From Pseudomonadota bacterium (GTDB lineage: Bacteria > Pseudomonadota > Gammaproteobacteria > Xanthomonadales > SZUA-38): a stretch of 64,000 nucleotides of DNA. Below are positions 35,850 through 44,374 of the stretch, piece by piece; position 1 is the stretch's first letter, and each line of letters opens with the position of its first letter. A program made the position numbers and the translations under genes. The notes under the pieces were generated by a model. The model searched no databases. It was given only the letters and a program-made list of their open reading frames with translations, and was not told the DNA's origin. The stretch is taken from contig JBCCCR010000010.1 of the NCBI GenBank assembly GCA_039033415.1, positions 124,001-188,000 of the forward strand. The letters are read 5' to 3'.

Positions 35850-37547
35850 ATGTCTGAAAGCAACCTCTGGCTGACCGTCGGCAGCTGTGTGTTTTTTATG
35901 GGCCTGGTCGCCTGGGTTTCCTACCTCAAGACGCGAGGCGAGGTTGATACCAAGGACGGGTATTTTCTAGCTGGGCGCGGTCTGACCGGTGTATTTATCG
36001 CAGGCTCGATGCTCCTCACGAACCTGTCCGCAGAACAGCTCATCGGACTCAATGGTTCTGCCTATGGTTACAACATGAGTAGCATGGCTTGGGAAGTCAC
36101 TGCCGCGTTTGCCACCATCTGCATGGCGTTGATCTTCCTTCCTCGCTATCTCGCAGGCGCCTTCACTACGCTGCCAGAATTTCTTAAGAACCGGTTTGAC
36201 GACGATGTGCGCCGCATGTCGGTGATTCTGTTTATGGTCGGCTATGGCCTTGTAACCATTCCTTCGGTGCTCTATTCGGGCTCGATTGCGGTACTTCAGC
36301 TGTTTGATGTGCCTTCGCTGCTCGATCTGTCCTACAGCAGAGCGTTGGTACTGACTATCGTCGCCATTGGCTGCGTCGGCGCCGTCTACGCCATCTTCGG
36401 AGGACTCAAGGCGGTAGCCGTTTCGGACACGCTTAACGGTTTGGGGCTGCTGGTCATCGGAATCATGGTTCCTGTCCTTGGATTGGCTGCGTTAGGTGAT
36501 GGAAGCGTCCGAGAGGGGTTGCAGGTGATCACCAGCACCAACACGGAAAAACTCAACGCCATCGGCGGGCCAAGCGACCCCACGCCTTTCGCCACGATTT
36601 TCACCGGCATGATCTTCGCCAACCTGTTTTATTGGTGCACAAATCAGTACGTGATCCAGCGGACGCTTGGCGCTAAGAACCTTGCTGAAGGCCAGAAGGG
36701 CGTCCTGCTATCCGGGTTTTTCAAGATCCTTGTGCCTTTCATGATGATGATCCCTGGCGTGATCGCGTTTCATCTCTATGGCCCGGAGTTAGCAAGCATC
36801 GACCTGGCCTATCCCCGGCTGATCCGGGACGTATTGCCCGTAGCCATGTCTGGCTTCTTTCTAGCGGTTTTGCTGGGGGCCGTCTTCAGCTCGTTTAACT
36901 CGCTCCTCAACAGTGCCGCAACGCTTTTTTGCCTCGACGTTTACGCGCCGATGCAAAAAAGGCCGCTCAGCGACGCGGAAATGGTTCGCGTGGCGAAAAA
37001 GGCCAGTGTCGTCATCGCGCTGTTTTCGTTTGTAGTGGCGCCGCTATTGCAGTACGCGCCGGAAGGTCTTTGGCAGATCATTCGAATTTTTACCGGCTTC
37101 TACAACATCCCTGTCGTTGTAATCGTCATTGTGGGCCTGTTCACTCGCCGGGTTCCGGCGTTTGCCGCTAAGACTGTGATCGTGTTTCACGTGATTGCCT
37201 ACGGCCTTGCAAAGTTTGTGTTTGATGACATCGTTACCCTCCACTTTCTACACCTTTACGCGGTGCTATTCGCGCTTGAGGTGGCCATCATGCTCGTAGC
37301 CGGTTTGCTGCAGCCTACGCCGGACACGTGGCAGTACGACGCTCGCGATCTGGTGGACTTGACACCTTGGCGATTTGCCATCCCCGCCGCAGGTTCGCTG
37401 TTCTCCATGGTTGTATTCCTTTACCTGTTATTTTCACCGATTGGATTAGTTGGAGGCATGAGTGGACAGTTTTGGTTGATATGTTGCGTTTTAGCGACAT
37501 TTAACGCCGTTCTCTGGACGTTTTACGCGCGCCGTCGCGTTGGTTAG
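35850..37547 (+). CDS. Sodium:solute symporter (SSS family)
   Basis: The start is ATG 35850, directly behind GGGAAAGGAA; the in-frame ATG at 35709 adds a non-hydrophobic stretch. The 565-residue protein has about thirteen to fourteen helices. SSS signatures include YFLAGRGLTG after the first helix, NLSAEQLIGLNGSAY, A-x-x-T-L-P-E-F-L-K-N-R-F, and GAVYAIFGGLKAV. These are closest to SGLT-type sugar and polyol symporters. It uses the sodium gradient to move its substrate across the inner membrane. It lies 105 bp upstream of the receptor gene with the first LacI-type operator between them, so it is probably part of the same catabolic island though not clearly under that operator. Confidence 0.92.
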   Translation: MSESNLWLTVGSCVFFMGLVAWVSYLKTRGEVDTKDGYFLAGRGLTGVFIAGSMLLTNLSAEQLIGLNGSAYGYNMSSMAWEVTAAFATICMALIFLPRYLAGAFTTLPEFLKNRFDDDVRRMSVILFMVGYGLVTIPSVLYSGSIAVLQLFDVPSLLDLSYSRALVLTIVAIGCVGAVYAIFGGLKAVAVSDTLNGLGLLVIGIMVPVLGLAALGDGSVREGLQVITSTNTEKLNAIGGPSDPTPFATIFTGMIFANLFYWCTNQYVIQRTLGAKNLAEGQKGVLLSGFFKILVPFMMMIPGVIAFHLYGPELASIDLAYPRLIRDVLPVAMSGFFLAVLLGAVFSSFNSLLNSAATLFCLDVYAPMQKRPLSDAEMVRVAKKASVVIALFSFVVAPLLQYAPEGLWQIIRIFTGFYNIPVVVIVIVGLFTRRVPAFAAKTVIVFHVIAYGLAKFVFDDIVTLHFLHLYAVLFALEVAIMLVAGLLQPTPDTWQYDARDLVDLTPWRFAIPAAGSLFSMVVFLYLLFSPIGLVGGMSGQFWLICCVLATFNAVLWTFYARRRVG

Positions 37548-37584
37548 CCGAAACAAGGCCATGTTCGGAAAAAAATGACAAAAA

Positions 37585-37600
37585 ATACAAACGTTTGCAT
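37585..37600. promoter_or_regulatory. LacI-family operator upstream of the receptor gene
   Basis: ATACAAACGTTTGCAT has the central CpG and near-perfect dyad symmetry of LacI/PurR-type operators. It lies 53 bp before the receptor ATG. The identical 16-mer in reverse orientation is at 41033-41048, next to the gene for a LacI-family regulator. Confidence 0.85.
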
Positions 37601-37652
37601 TTTTTTGTGGCAAGGAGTAGAAAGACGACTGGGTTGATACGAGGAGGACACC

Positions 37653-39947
37653 ATGCGACTTTCTTGGAGACTGGTTACAGCGCTGACCACCGCTGCAGCA
37701 TTTCAGGTAAGCCTGATTGCTCCGGCATCCGGCCAGCCTTTGGAAGAAGTAATTGTCACCGCGCAAAAGCGCGAACAAAGCCTCAGCGACGTTCCCGTTG
37801 CTGTGTCGGTTTTAGGGGAGGAGGTGATCGAAAGCGCCTTCGCTAACAACCTCGAAGATTTACAGGCGCTGGTGCCCTCGGTGAACTTCCGGACCGGCAA
37901 CACCACGCGCAACAGCGCTCTCACCGTACGCGGCATTGGTACAGTCTCATTCAGTATCGGCGCCGAGCCGAGCGTTTCTACCGTTGTCGACAACGTGGTT
38001 TTGGGCAGGTCAGGCCAGGCATTCGGCGACCTCTACGACCTCGAACGGATTGAGGTGCTGCGCGGTCCGCAGGGCACGCTGTTTGGGAAAAACGCCTCTG
38101 CCGGTGTCGTGAATATCACGACCCGTCGTCCGACGGATGAGCTCGAAGGCTATATCAGCGCAAGCTTCTTCCAGGACAACGAGTCGCAGTTTCGGGGTCG
38201 CGTCTCTGGCCCGCTCACAGACAATCTGCGCGGCAGTCTGACGGTGCTAAGCAGTGATTTTGACGGCTACATCCGCAACGTATTCAACAACCAGACGGTC
38301 AACGGCTACGACAAGCAGGGCGCCCGCGCAATGCTTGACTACGACGTCTCTGATAACACCAACGTCCTGTTCATCTTCGAGGACTATGACGCTGACAACA
38401 ATTGCTGCGCTGACCTTGAAGCGCGGCCCAGCGGTCGGAATCCCGCCTCCGAAGCGGCTCCAAACGGGACCGGACTGGATCTAGACCAGCGCCTGGTTGA
38501 TCATGATTTCGAAACGCGGACGCTCGACTCAACCACCGCGATGTCGGTCCAGATTGACCACGACATGAGCAATTTTTCGCTGACCTCGATCACCGCGGTT
38601 CGCAACTGGGACAACACGGAATTTCGTGAGGGCGACTTCACGTCTATCGCTGGCGACAGCAACCTGCCCGTGTTCGGCGTGCCTTTTCAGCTCCACGACG
38701 TAGGGCCGCAGGAATGGCGTCAGTTTTCACAGGAACTGCGCCTCACCTCTACCGCGGACGGGCCGCTCCAATATCAGGTGGGTTTGTTCTATTGGAACAT
38801 CGACTCGGAGCGCAATTTCACCCGAGAAGCGAGCTGCCAGAACAACAACGGCCAGCTCAACGCCGCTATTTCTGATCACCTGGCCAACACACTAGGACTG
38901 CCCAACTCAGATGCGGACGTTGCCGCGTTTATTACCGCCAACAACATCACGTGCAACGCGAACGACATCGTATCAGCGACCGGTTTCATGGATACAGAGT
39001 TTGATAACATCGCGATCTACGCTGACGGCACCTACGATATCAACGATACCTTCCGCGCGCTGTTTGGCCTGCGCTATACCCGGGACGATGTGAGCTTCAG
39101 CCACAACCGGATCAGCAACGATGAGTTTGGACGCCGTGGCGTCGGCGTGCGGCCGCGTACGGAAAACACCGACTTCTCGGGGTCGACCGACGACAACGAT
39201 CTATCCGGTCGAATCGGCCTGCAGTGGGATTTCAGCGACTCGGCGATGGCGTACGTCACGTACAGCACCGGCTACAAGGGCCCGGCATTCAATGTGTTTT
39301 ACAACATGAGTGCCAACGATCTAAATCCGATCCTGGCGGAGGAATCAGAGGCGATTGAACTCGGCTTGAAGTACTCGGCGGACTGGGGGCTGATTAACCT
39401 GGCGATCTACGACACTGAAATCGAAAACTTCCAGGCAAATGACTTCGACGATTCGGATGGTACTACCATCACCGGCTTTACCAACGGCGGCGATGTCGAG
39501 ACCAGCGGCATCGAACTCGATTTTCTGATTCAGCCCACCGACAACATCACTTTGACCGGTGGCTTTGCCGTTTCGGATGCAGAGTCGACGACGGGTGCGC
39601 CGCTGCCTTTTGCACCTGACGTTAAAGCTTCCATTGGCAGCCAGTGGGAATACCCGCTCAGCTCCGGGGGCCGACTCCAGCTAAACGCCACGTATATCTA
39701 TACCGACGAGAAGCTGTCCGGAAACATCGGCCAAACCGCGGAAAACCCGTTTCTGCTACCCGACTACAGCATCCTCAACGGCAGTTTTGGGTACCACAGT
39801 GACGACGACCGATTTAGTGTCACGCTCATCGGCCGCAACCTGACCGATGAGCGCTACACCACAACCTTCTCCGGTGACGGGTTCCGCTATCAGATTCCGA
39901 GGGACGCTGAGCGATACTTCGGGATTAACGTGAGAACAAATTTCTAA
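37653..39947 (+). CDS. TonB-dependent receptor of the LacI-controlled island
   Basis: The 764-residue protein starts at ATG 37653, with GAGGAGG upstream. The signal peptide ends near ASGQP and is followed by a TonB box, EEVIVTAQKR. The plug has DVPVAVSVL, LVPSVNFR, LTVRGIGT, RIEVLRGPQGTLFGKNASAG and NITTRRP. The barrel ends YFGINVRTNF with a terminal Phe. This class often imports oligosaccharides, glycosides or plant and algal compounds rather than iron. Its operator and its position between a sodium symporter gene and a lacI-type gene suggest it is the outer-membrane gate for the substrate of the divergent operon. Confidence 0.95.
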   Translation: MRLSWRLVTALTTAAAFQVSLIAPASGQPLEEVIVTAQKREQSLSDVPVAVSVLGEEVIESAFANNLEDLQALVPSVNFRTGNTTRNSALTVRGIGTVSFSIGAEPSVSTVVDNVVLGRSGQAFGDLYDLERIEVLRGPQGTLFGKNASAGVVNITTRRPTDELEGYISASFFQDNESQFRGRVSGPLTDNLRGSLTVLSSDFDGYIRNVFNNQTVNGYDKQGARAMLDYDVSDNTNVLFIFEDYDADNNCCADLEARPSGRNPASEAAPNGTGLDLDQRLVDHDFETRTLDSTTAMSVQIDHDMSNFSLTSITAVRNWDNTEFREGDFTSIAGDSNLPVFGVPFQLHDVGPQEWRQFSQELRLTSTADGPLQYQVGLFYWNIDSERNFTREASCQNNNGQLNAAISDHLANTLGLPNSDADVAAFITANNITCNANDIVSATGFMDTEFDNIAIYADGTYDINDTFRALFGLRYTRDDVSFSHNRISNDEFGRRGVGVRPRTENTDFSGSTDDNDLSGRIGLQWDFSDSAMAYVTYSTGYKGPAFNVFYNMSANDLNPILAEESEAIELGLKYSADWGLINLAIYDTEIENFQANDFDDSDGTTITGFTNGGDVETSGIELDFLIQPTDNITLTGGFAVSDAESTTGAPLPFAPDVKASIGSQWEYPLSSGGRLQLNATYIYTDEKLSGNIGQTAENPFLLPDYSILNGSFGYHSDDDRFSVTLIGRNLTDERYTTTFSGDGFRYQIPRDAERYFGINVRTNF

Positions 39948-39959
39948 AGATTCTCTGGA

Positions 39960-40976
39960 TCAACGGGTAGCCTTCGGGCTACCCGTTGAAGCCCGCACGA
40001 TCAGCTGTGGTCTGGGCAAACTGGGCTGCCGAGGTTTCAGACCCTGGCCCAAACGCAGCAAGCTGCGAACGCAGTGCTGACCAATCTCGTACATGGGCCA
40101 GGCCACTGTCGTCAGCGGCGGATTCACAAGTCTGGAGAGTTCGATGTCGTCATGTCCGGCGACCGACATATCGTCTGGAACTTGAATTCCTCGCAAACGC
40201 AGCGCGTGGATCAGCGCGATCGCGCTGATATCGTTCCAGGCAAAAACCGCGGAGGGGACCGGAGACAGGTCAACAATGCGTTCGGCGATGTGGTCAGCGC
40301 TTTGAACGGTTCCGTCAAACGCAAAGATGAGATCCGGGTTATAGTCCAGTCCGTTTTCCGCTAGCACCTGGCGATAGGCCTGCATCTTCGGCTCCCGACC
40401 GGGCGGCGGCGTGGGTCCACGGACAAATCCAATCTGGCGATGGCCAAGCTCGATAAGGTGGCGCATGATATCCAGGCTGCCTCCCACCCGATCGCAGCTA
40501 ACGTGGTAACGGGCGTCGGGTCTATTCACATGCATGATCGGCACCGGCGAGGGCAACTTGTCGTAATAATCCTGGGGGCAGCGGGCCATGGGGACCAGCA
40601 ACCCATCTACATCCAGCTCCAGAAACAGGCGGACTGCGGCGCGCTCGGCGGACTCCTGGCCTAGCGTGTCGTTGATCACAATGCGCATATCGTGTTTAGC
40701 CGCTTCGGTCTCAATTCCCCGCGCCAGCGCGGCGAAAAACGGATTGGTCATATCAGGTATTACCAAGCCGATCAGCCCGCTGCTGCGTTTGACCAGAGTT
40801 CGGGCGGCCCGGTTAGGGACGTACCCCAGTTCCTGGGCAATCGCATCGATCCGCTCGCGCGTAGCCGGCCGCACACGGGCACTGCCCTGCAGCGCTCGCG
40901 TGACTGTCGAGGGAGCTACATCCGCGGCTCGGGCGATGTCCTTAATTGTGACTCGTTTTTTGACAAAACTGGTCAT
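39960..40976 (-). CDS. LacI-family transcriptional regulator
   Basis: The start is ATG 40974-40976; a GTG three codons upstream is also possible. The 338-residue protein has a LacI helix-turn-helix at about 9-32 (VTIKDIARAADVAPSTVTRAL), the hinge helix NRAARTL, and a periplasmic-binding-protein-like effector domain (GLVIPDMTNPFFA, VDGLLVPMAR, V-R-G-P-T-P-P, F-A-W-N-D-I-S-A). It probably represses the receptor gene and the divergent operon through two identical 16-bp operators until a small sugar-like ligand binds. One operator lies 57 bp upstream of its own start, so autoregulation is likely. Its last codons form a strong hairpin shared with the end of the receptor gene. Confidence 0.95.
   Translation of the reverse strand: MTSFVKKRVTIKDIARAADVAPSTVTRALQGSARVRPATRERIDAIAQELGYVPNRAARTLVKRSSGLIGLVIPDMTNPFFAALARGIETEAAKHDMRIVINDTLGQESAERAAVRLFLELDVDGLLVPMARCPQDYYDKLPSPVPIMHVNRPDARYHVSCDRVGGSLDIMRHLIELGHRQIGFVRGPTPPPGREPKMQAYRQVLAENGLDYNPDLIFAFDGTVQSADHIAERIVDLSPVPSAVFAWNDISAIALIHALRLRGIQVPDDMSVAGHDDIELSRLVNPPLTTVAWPMYEIGQHCVRSLLRLGQGLKPRQPSLPRPQLIVRASTGSPKATR
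39961..39988. terminator. Strong hairpin between convergent receptor and lacI genes
   Basis: CAACGGGTAGCC-TTCG-GGCTACCCGTTG is a perfect 12-bp stem closed by a C-TTCG-G tetraloop. It begins 14 bp after the receptor stop and lies within the last codons of the lacI-type gene. It probably ends transcription from both sides, though neither strand shows a long U-tract. Confidence 0.65.
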
Positions 40977-41032
40977 GCAGAGCACTGATCACATTGAGTT
41001 TTTTTATTTTAGCGCATATCGAGAAAGGCATA

Positions 41033-41048
41033 ATGCAAACGTTTGTAT
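41033..41048. promoter_or_regulatory. LacI-family operator in the divergent lacI/operon promoter
   Basis: ATGCAAACGTTTGTAT is the exact reverse complement of the site at 37585-37600. It lies 57 bp upstream of the lacI-type start and 64 bp upstream of the oxidoreductase start, where one bound regulator could control both directions. Confidence 0.85.
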
Positions 41049-41111
41049 TGTCCCTGTTCGCCGAGTAATATTGAGCCAGGCTTCCACCGGAAGCCCGAGG
41101 AAATCAGCGTC

Positions 41112-42350
41112 ATGAGCGAGTACTACAAACCCCGATTACGGTTTTTCGAAAGCGCCGGCGGACAGCGCCACATCGCCCGAGACGATCACTACCTTTACCG
41201 CCAGGCGGATCCAATCTACCGCGCCGCAATCATTGGGACCGGCACCATCGGGATGGAACATATGCGGGTGGCTGCACTACTGGGACGTATTCGGGTGCAC
41301 GGTATCTATGACGCCAGCGCTCATAGCATGGAGGTGGCCAGCGAAGAGTACCGACGGTACAGCGACGACACGCTGGTGCGCTACCAATGTGTCGAGGACG
41401 TCTGCCGTGACGCTGACGTCGACGTGATCTTCATTTGTACGCCCAACCACACCCATATCGATGTACTTAGAGTGGTGGCCCAGGGTGGAAAAGCCCTATT
41501 TTTGGAAAAGCCGATGGCGACAACGCTCGAAGACGCGGGCGCGATCGCGACGATGGCGCAGCAGTATCCGTCGTTTATTCAAGTGGGTCTGCAGTACCGG
41601 TTCAAAGCCCCTTATCTGGAGGCTTATCATGAGGCCCTCGAGCGGCGGGTGCTTGGGCGACTTCACAGCGTGGCGATGCGCGAATTCCGACCACCCTTCC
41701 TTGACAAGGTGGCTCAGTGGAACAAGTTCGCTCGCTACAGCGGCGGCACGCTGATCGAAAAGTGCTGCCATTACTTTGATCTGATCAATCTGTTTGCCGG
41801 TTCCCGGCCCCGCCGCGTTTATGCGGTAGGCCAGCAGGCAACCAACTACAAAGACTTCGAATACGGCGGCGAGCGCTCGGATATCGATGACCTCACAAGT
41901 ACCATCATTGAGTATGAAAGCGGCGTGCACGCAACCTTTTCACTCAGCATGTCAGCGCCGAATTTTTACGAAGACCTGACGTTGTGTGGGTCTCGAGGCC
42001 GACTGGTCGCAACGGAGTCTTTCGACTTTCAGCGGAGCGACAAGTCCGAAGCTTCCATCACTATTGAGCTGGGTGAACACGGGCCGTCCCGCCATACCGA
42101 TTTGAGCTATACCGATCTGGTGGAAACCAGCGGTCACCATGGTGGCACCTTCTTTGAACACGTCGCGCTCGCGGATCGGCTCGACGGGAAACCATCCGCG
42201 GCCGCTACACCGCTTCAGGGATTGTGGTCTGTGGTGGTAGCCGCGGCCGCCCAGGCTTCGATCGACAGCGGCAACCCAGTGGAAATCGAGGCGTTGATCG
42301 AAAGCCATCAGCTAGGCGATCTGTTAGCTTCCGAACAAGGAATAGACTAA
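41112..42350 (+). CDS. Gfo/Idh/MocA-family NAD(P)-dependent oxidoreductase
   Basis: The start is ATG 41112, with CCGAGGAAAT upstream; an earlier frame from 41043 crosses the operator region. The 412-residue protein has an N-terminal extension of about 35 residues, then the Rossmann motif GTGTIG at 42-47, C-T-P-N-H-T-H at about 109-115 and the family Glu-Lys-Pro at 132-134. The C-terminal Gfo/Idh domain has L-Q-Y-R-F-K and G-G-T-L-I-E-K-C-C-H-Y-F-D. Members oxidise sugar or inositol hydroxyls, or act through 3-keto intermediates in glycoside cleavage. It is the first gene of the operon, and its stop overlaps the next start by one base. Confidence 0.92.
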   Translation: MSEYYKPRLRFFESAGGQRHIARDDHYLYRQADPIYRAAIIGTGTIGMEHMRVAALLGRIRVHGIYDASAHSMEVASEEYRRYSDDTLVRYQCVEDVCRDADVDVIFICTPNHTHIDVLRVVAQGGKALFLEKPMATTLEDAGAIATMAQQYPSFIQVGLQYRFKAPYLEAYHEALERRVLGRLHSVAMREFRPPFLDKVAQWNKFARYSGGTLIEKCCHYFDLINLFAGSRPRRVYAVGQQATNYKDFEYGGERSDIDDLTSTIIEYESGVHATFSLSMSAPNFYEDLTLCGSRGRLVATESFDFQRSDKSEASITIELGEHGPSRHTDLSYTDLVETSGHHGGTFFEHVALADRLDGKPSAAATPLQGLWSVVVAAAAQASIDSGNPVEIEALIESHQLGDLLASEQGID

Positions 42351-43315
42351 TGAACACTCTTAACGTGGGCGACCGAGCCATGCCAAGCGTCGGTCTGGGT
42401 ACTTGGAAAATCGAACGAACAGAGGCTGCTCGAGTCGTTCGCAATGCCCTGGAACTCGGGTACAGGCACATCGACAGCGCGGCCGACTATGGAAATGAGG
42501 TAGAAACCGGCGAAGGCATTAACGCGGCTCTGACATCGGGCGCGGTTTTGCGCGACGACCTTTGGGTCACCTCCAAGCTCTGGAACACCTATCACCGCAA
42601 GGAGCATGTACGAGCCGCGTGCGAGCGATCCCTCAAAGATCTTCAGCTTGAGTACCTGGATCTATATCTGATTCATTTTCCCATCGCCAGTCCATTTGTT
42701 CCCTTTGACGAGCGCTATCCGCCGGAGTGGGTTCAACCTGGGCACGACGCGATGGTTCTGGAGCCGGTACCGCTGCAGGAAACCTGGCATGCGATGGAAT
42801 CGCTCGTGGAAGCAGGTTTGGTACGGGAGATCGGCGTGTGCAACTACAACACCGGGTTGCTGCATGACCTCATGGCCTACGCCAAAATCAAACCTGCCAA
42901 TCTGCAGGTAGAGTCTCACCCGTTCCTGACCCAGTCTAATTTGCTTCGTACAGCTCAGAGCTACGGACTCCCCGTTACAGCCTTTTCTCCCCTCGGCGCG
43001 CTGTCTTACGTGTCGCTCGACATGGCTACTGATGCCGATACGGTGCTCACCGCCCGCCCTGTGGTCGAAGCCGCCAGCCGGGTCGGTCGAACGCCGGCAC
43101 AGGTCGTGCTGCGCTGGGGCGTGCAGCGCGGCACAGCGATCATCCCAAAAACGACACAACCGGAGCGGCTAAAAGAAAACCTCGCGTTGTTCGACTTTGA
43201 GCTTACCAATGACGAGATGACTGCCATCTCCGATCTCAACGTCAATCGCCGGTTCAACGATCCGGCCGATTTTTGTGAGGCGGCGTTTGGCCGTTTCCAC
43301 TCTATCTATGATTAA
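42350..43315 (+). CDS. Aldo/keto reductase
   Basis: The start ATG at 42350 shares its A with the TAA stop of the oxidoreductase gene, implying translational coupling. The 321-residue protein has the AKR barrel and all four catalytic residues: Asp42 in RHIDSA, Tyr47 in DYGNE, Lys76 in TSKLWN and His109 in LIHF. IPKTTQPERLKEN in the C-terminal part is the NADPH-binding segment. It reduces an aldehyde or ketone with NADPH, or runs in reverse on a polyol. In this operon it may act on a carbonyl made by the neighbouring oxidoreductase or dioxygenase (inference). Confidence 0.95.
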   Translation: MNTLNVGDRAMPSVGLGTWKIERTEAARVVRNALELGYRHIDSAADYGNEVETGEGINAALTSGAVLRDDLWVTSKLWNTYHRKEHVRAACERSLKDLQLEYLDLYLIHFPIASPFVPFDERYPPEWVQPGHDAMVLEPVPLQETWHAMESLVEAGLVREIGVCNYNTGLLHDLMAYAKIKPANLQVESHPFLTQSNLLRTAQSYGLPVTAFSPLGALSYVSLDMATDADTVLTARPVVEAASRVGRTPAQVVLRWGVQRGTAIIPKTTQPERLKENLALFDFELTNDEMTAISDLNVNRRFNDPADFCEAAFGRFHSIYD

Positions 43316-43326
43316 GGAGCGCACCC

Positions 43327-44337
43327 ATGGCTCTAGAACTCACCGCTGAGCCGGTCCGCGTCTCTGGCCAGCAAGAATTCGACGGCGTTTTTCCACTGGT
43401 GTATCAACGCACCTCCGACGCCGCCTCGCTGGACCAAACCCGAAGCTGGATCAAGACCCGGAAGCAAGAGCTCGTCAACGAAGCCTCGCGCCACGGCGCG
43501 GTGTTGCTGCGCGGTTTTCCGGTCCGGGACGCCAATGATTTTGATGCGGTAATAGACGCCTTCGGACTTGAGAGTTTTACCTACGAGGAATCGTTATCCA
43601 ACGCCGTGAGGGTGAATCTGACGCCCAGGGTATTTACCGCCAACGAAGCACCGAAAGAGGTTTCGATCTTTCTTCACCACGAGATGGCGCAAACACCGCT
43701 GTTTCCGTCACGCCTCTTTTTCTGCTGCGAGACCGCCCCGACTAAGGGCGGTGAGACGCCCCTGTGCCGTTCGGACGTCCTGCTCACCCAGCTTAAAGAG
43801 CGCAAACCCCAATTTGTGGAGCAGTGCAAGCGCCTGGGCGTACGCTATGTCAATGTGATGCCGCCGCACGACGACGCCGAGTCCGGTCAAGGGCGCAGCT
43901 GGCGTTCTACGCTCAATGCTCAAGATCGCCAGGCCGCCGAGACGCGGCTTGAGCACCTTGGGTACGATGCGCATTGGAACAGCGACGGAAGCCTCCGGGC
44001 CACGACCCCGGTGCTTCCTGCCATAAGAACGTTGGTCGACGGGCGCCAGGTGTTTTTCAACCAGTTGATCGCAGCGTTTCGCGGTTGGAAAGACGCGCGA
44101 AACGATCCGCAGAAATCGATCTGTTTCGGCGACGGCAGCGCCATCTCGGAAGATGATATGGATACGGCGATTCGGCTAGCTGACGACCTGTCCTTTGACC
44201 TGGCCTGGCAGGCCGGTGACGTAGCCCTGATCGATAACTTTTTGGTCATGCACGGTCGGCACCCGTTTGAGGGCAAGCGGCGCGTTTTTGCCTCCCTAGT
44301 GGCGGACGACGGACAGCGACTGGCCAAGGCGGGCTGA
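43327..44337 (+). CDS. TauD/SyrP-like Fe(II)/2-oxoglutarate dioxygenase
   Basis: The 336-residue protein starts at ATG 43327, 11 bp after the reductase gene and behind AAGGAGC. Metal ligands are visible as H-H-E at 117-119 and distal His309 in V-M-H-G-R-H-P, with Arg318/Arg319 for 2-oxoglutarate. The acidic ligand is Glu in an H-x-E motif, as in clavaminate synthase and SyrP-type members, rather than the H-x-D of TauD and TfdA. H-G-A-V-L-L-R-G-F at 56-64 and K-G-G-E-T-P at 140-145 are family-typical. It hydroxylates an unactivated carbon using O2 and 2-oxoglutarate. In a catabolic operon it could open a C-O or C-N bond by forming an unstable hemiacetal or hemiaminal. Confidence 0.92.
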   Translation: MALELTAEPVRVSGQQEFDGVFPLVYQRTSDAASLDQTRSWIKTRKQELVNEASRHGAVLLRGFPVRDANDFDAVIDAFGLESFTYEESLSNAVRVNLTPRVFTANEAPKEVSIFLHHEMAQTPLFPSRLFFCCETAPTKGGETPLCRSDVLLTQLKERKPQFVEQCKRLGVRYVNVMPPHDDAESGQGRSWRSTLNAQDRQAAETRLEHLGYDAHWNSDGSLRATTPVLPAIRTLVDGRQVFFNQLIAAFRGWKDARNDPQKSICFGDGSAISEDDMDTAIRLADDLSFDLAWQAGDVALIDNFLVMHGRHPFEGKRRVFASLVADDGQRLAKAG

Positions 44338-44374
44338 AATCCGTGACGCTGCGTCACGACAGCACACCCCCCAA

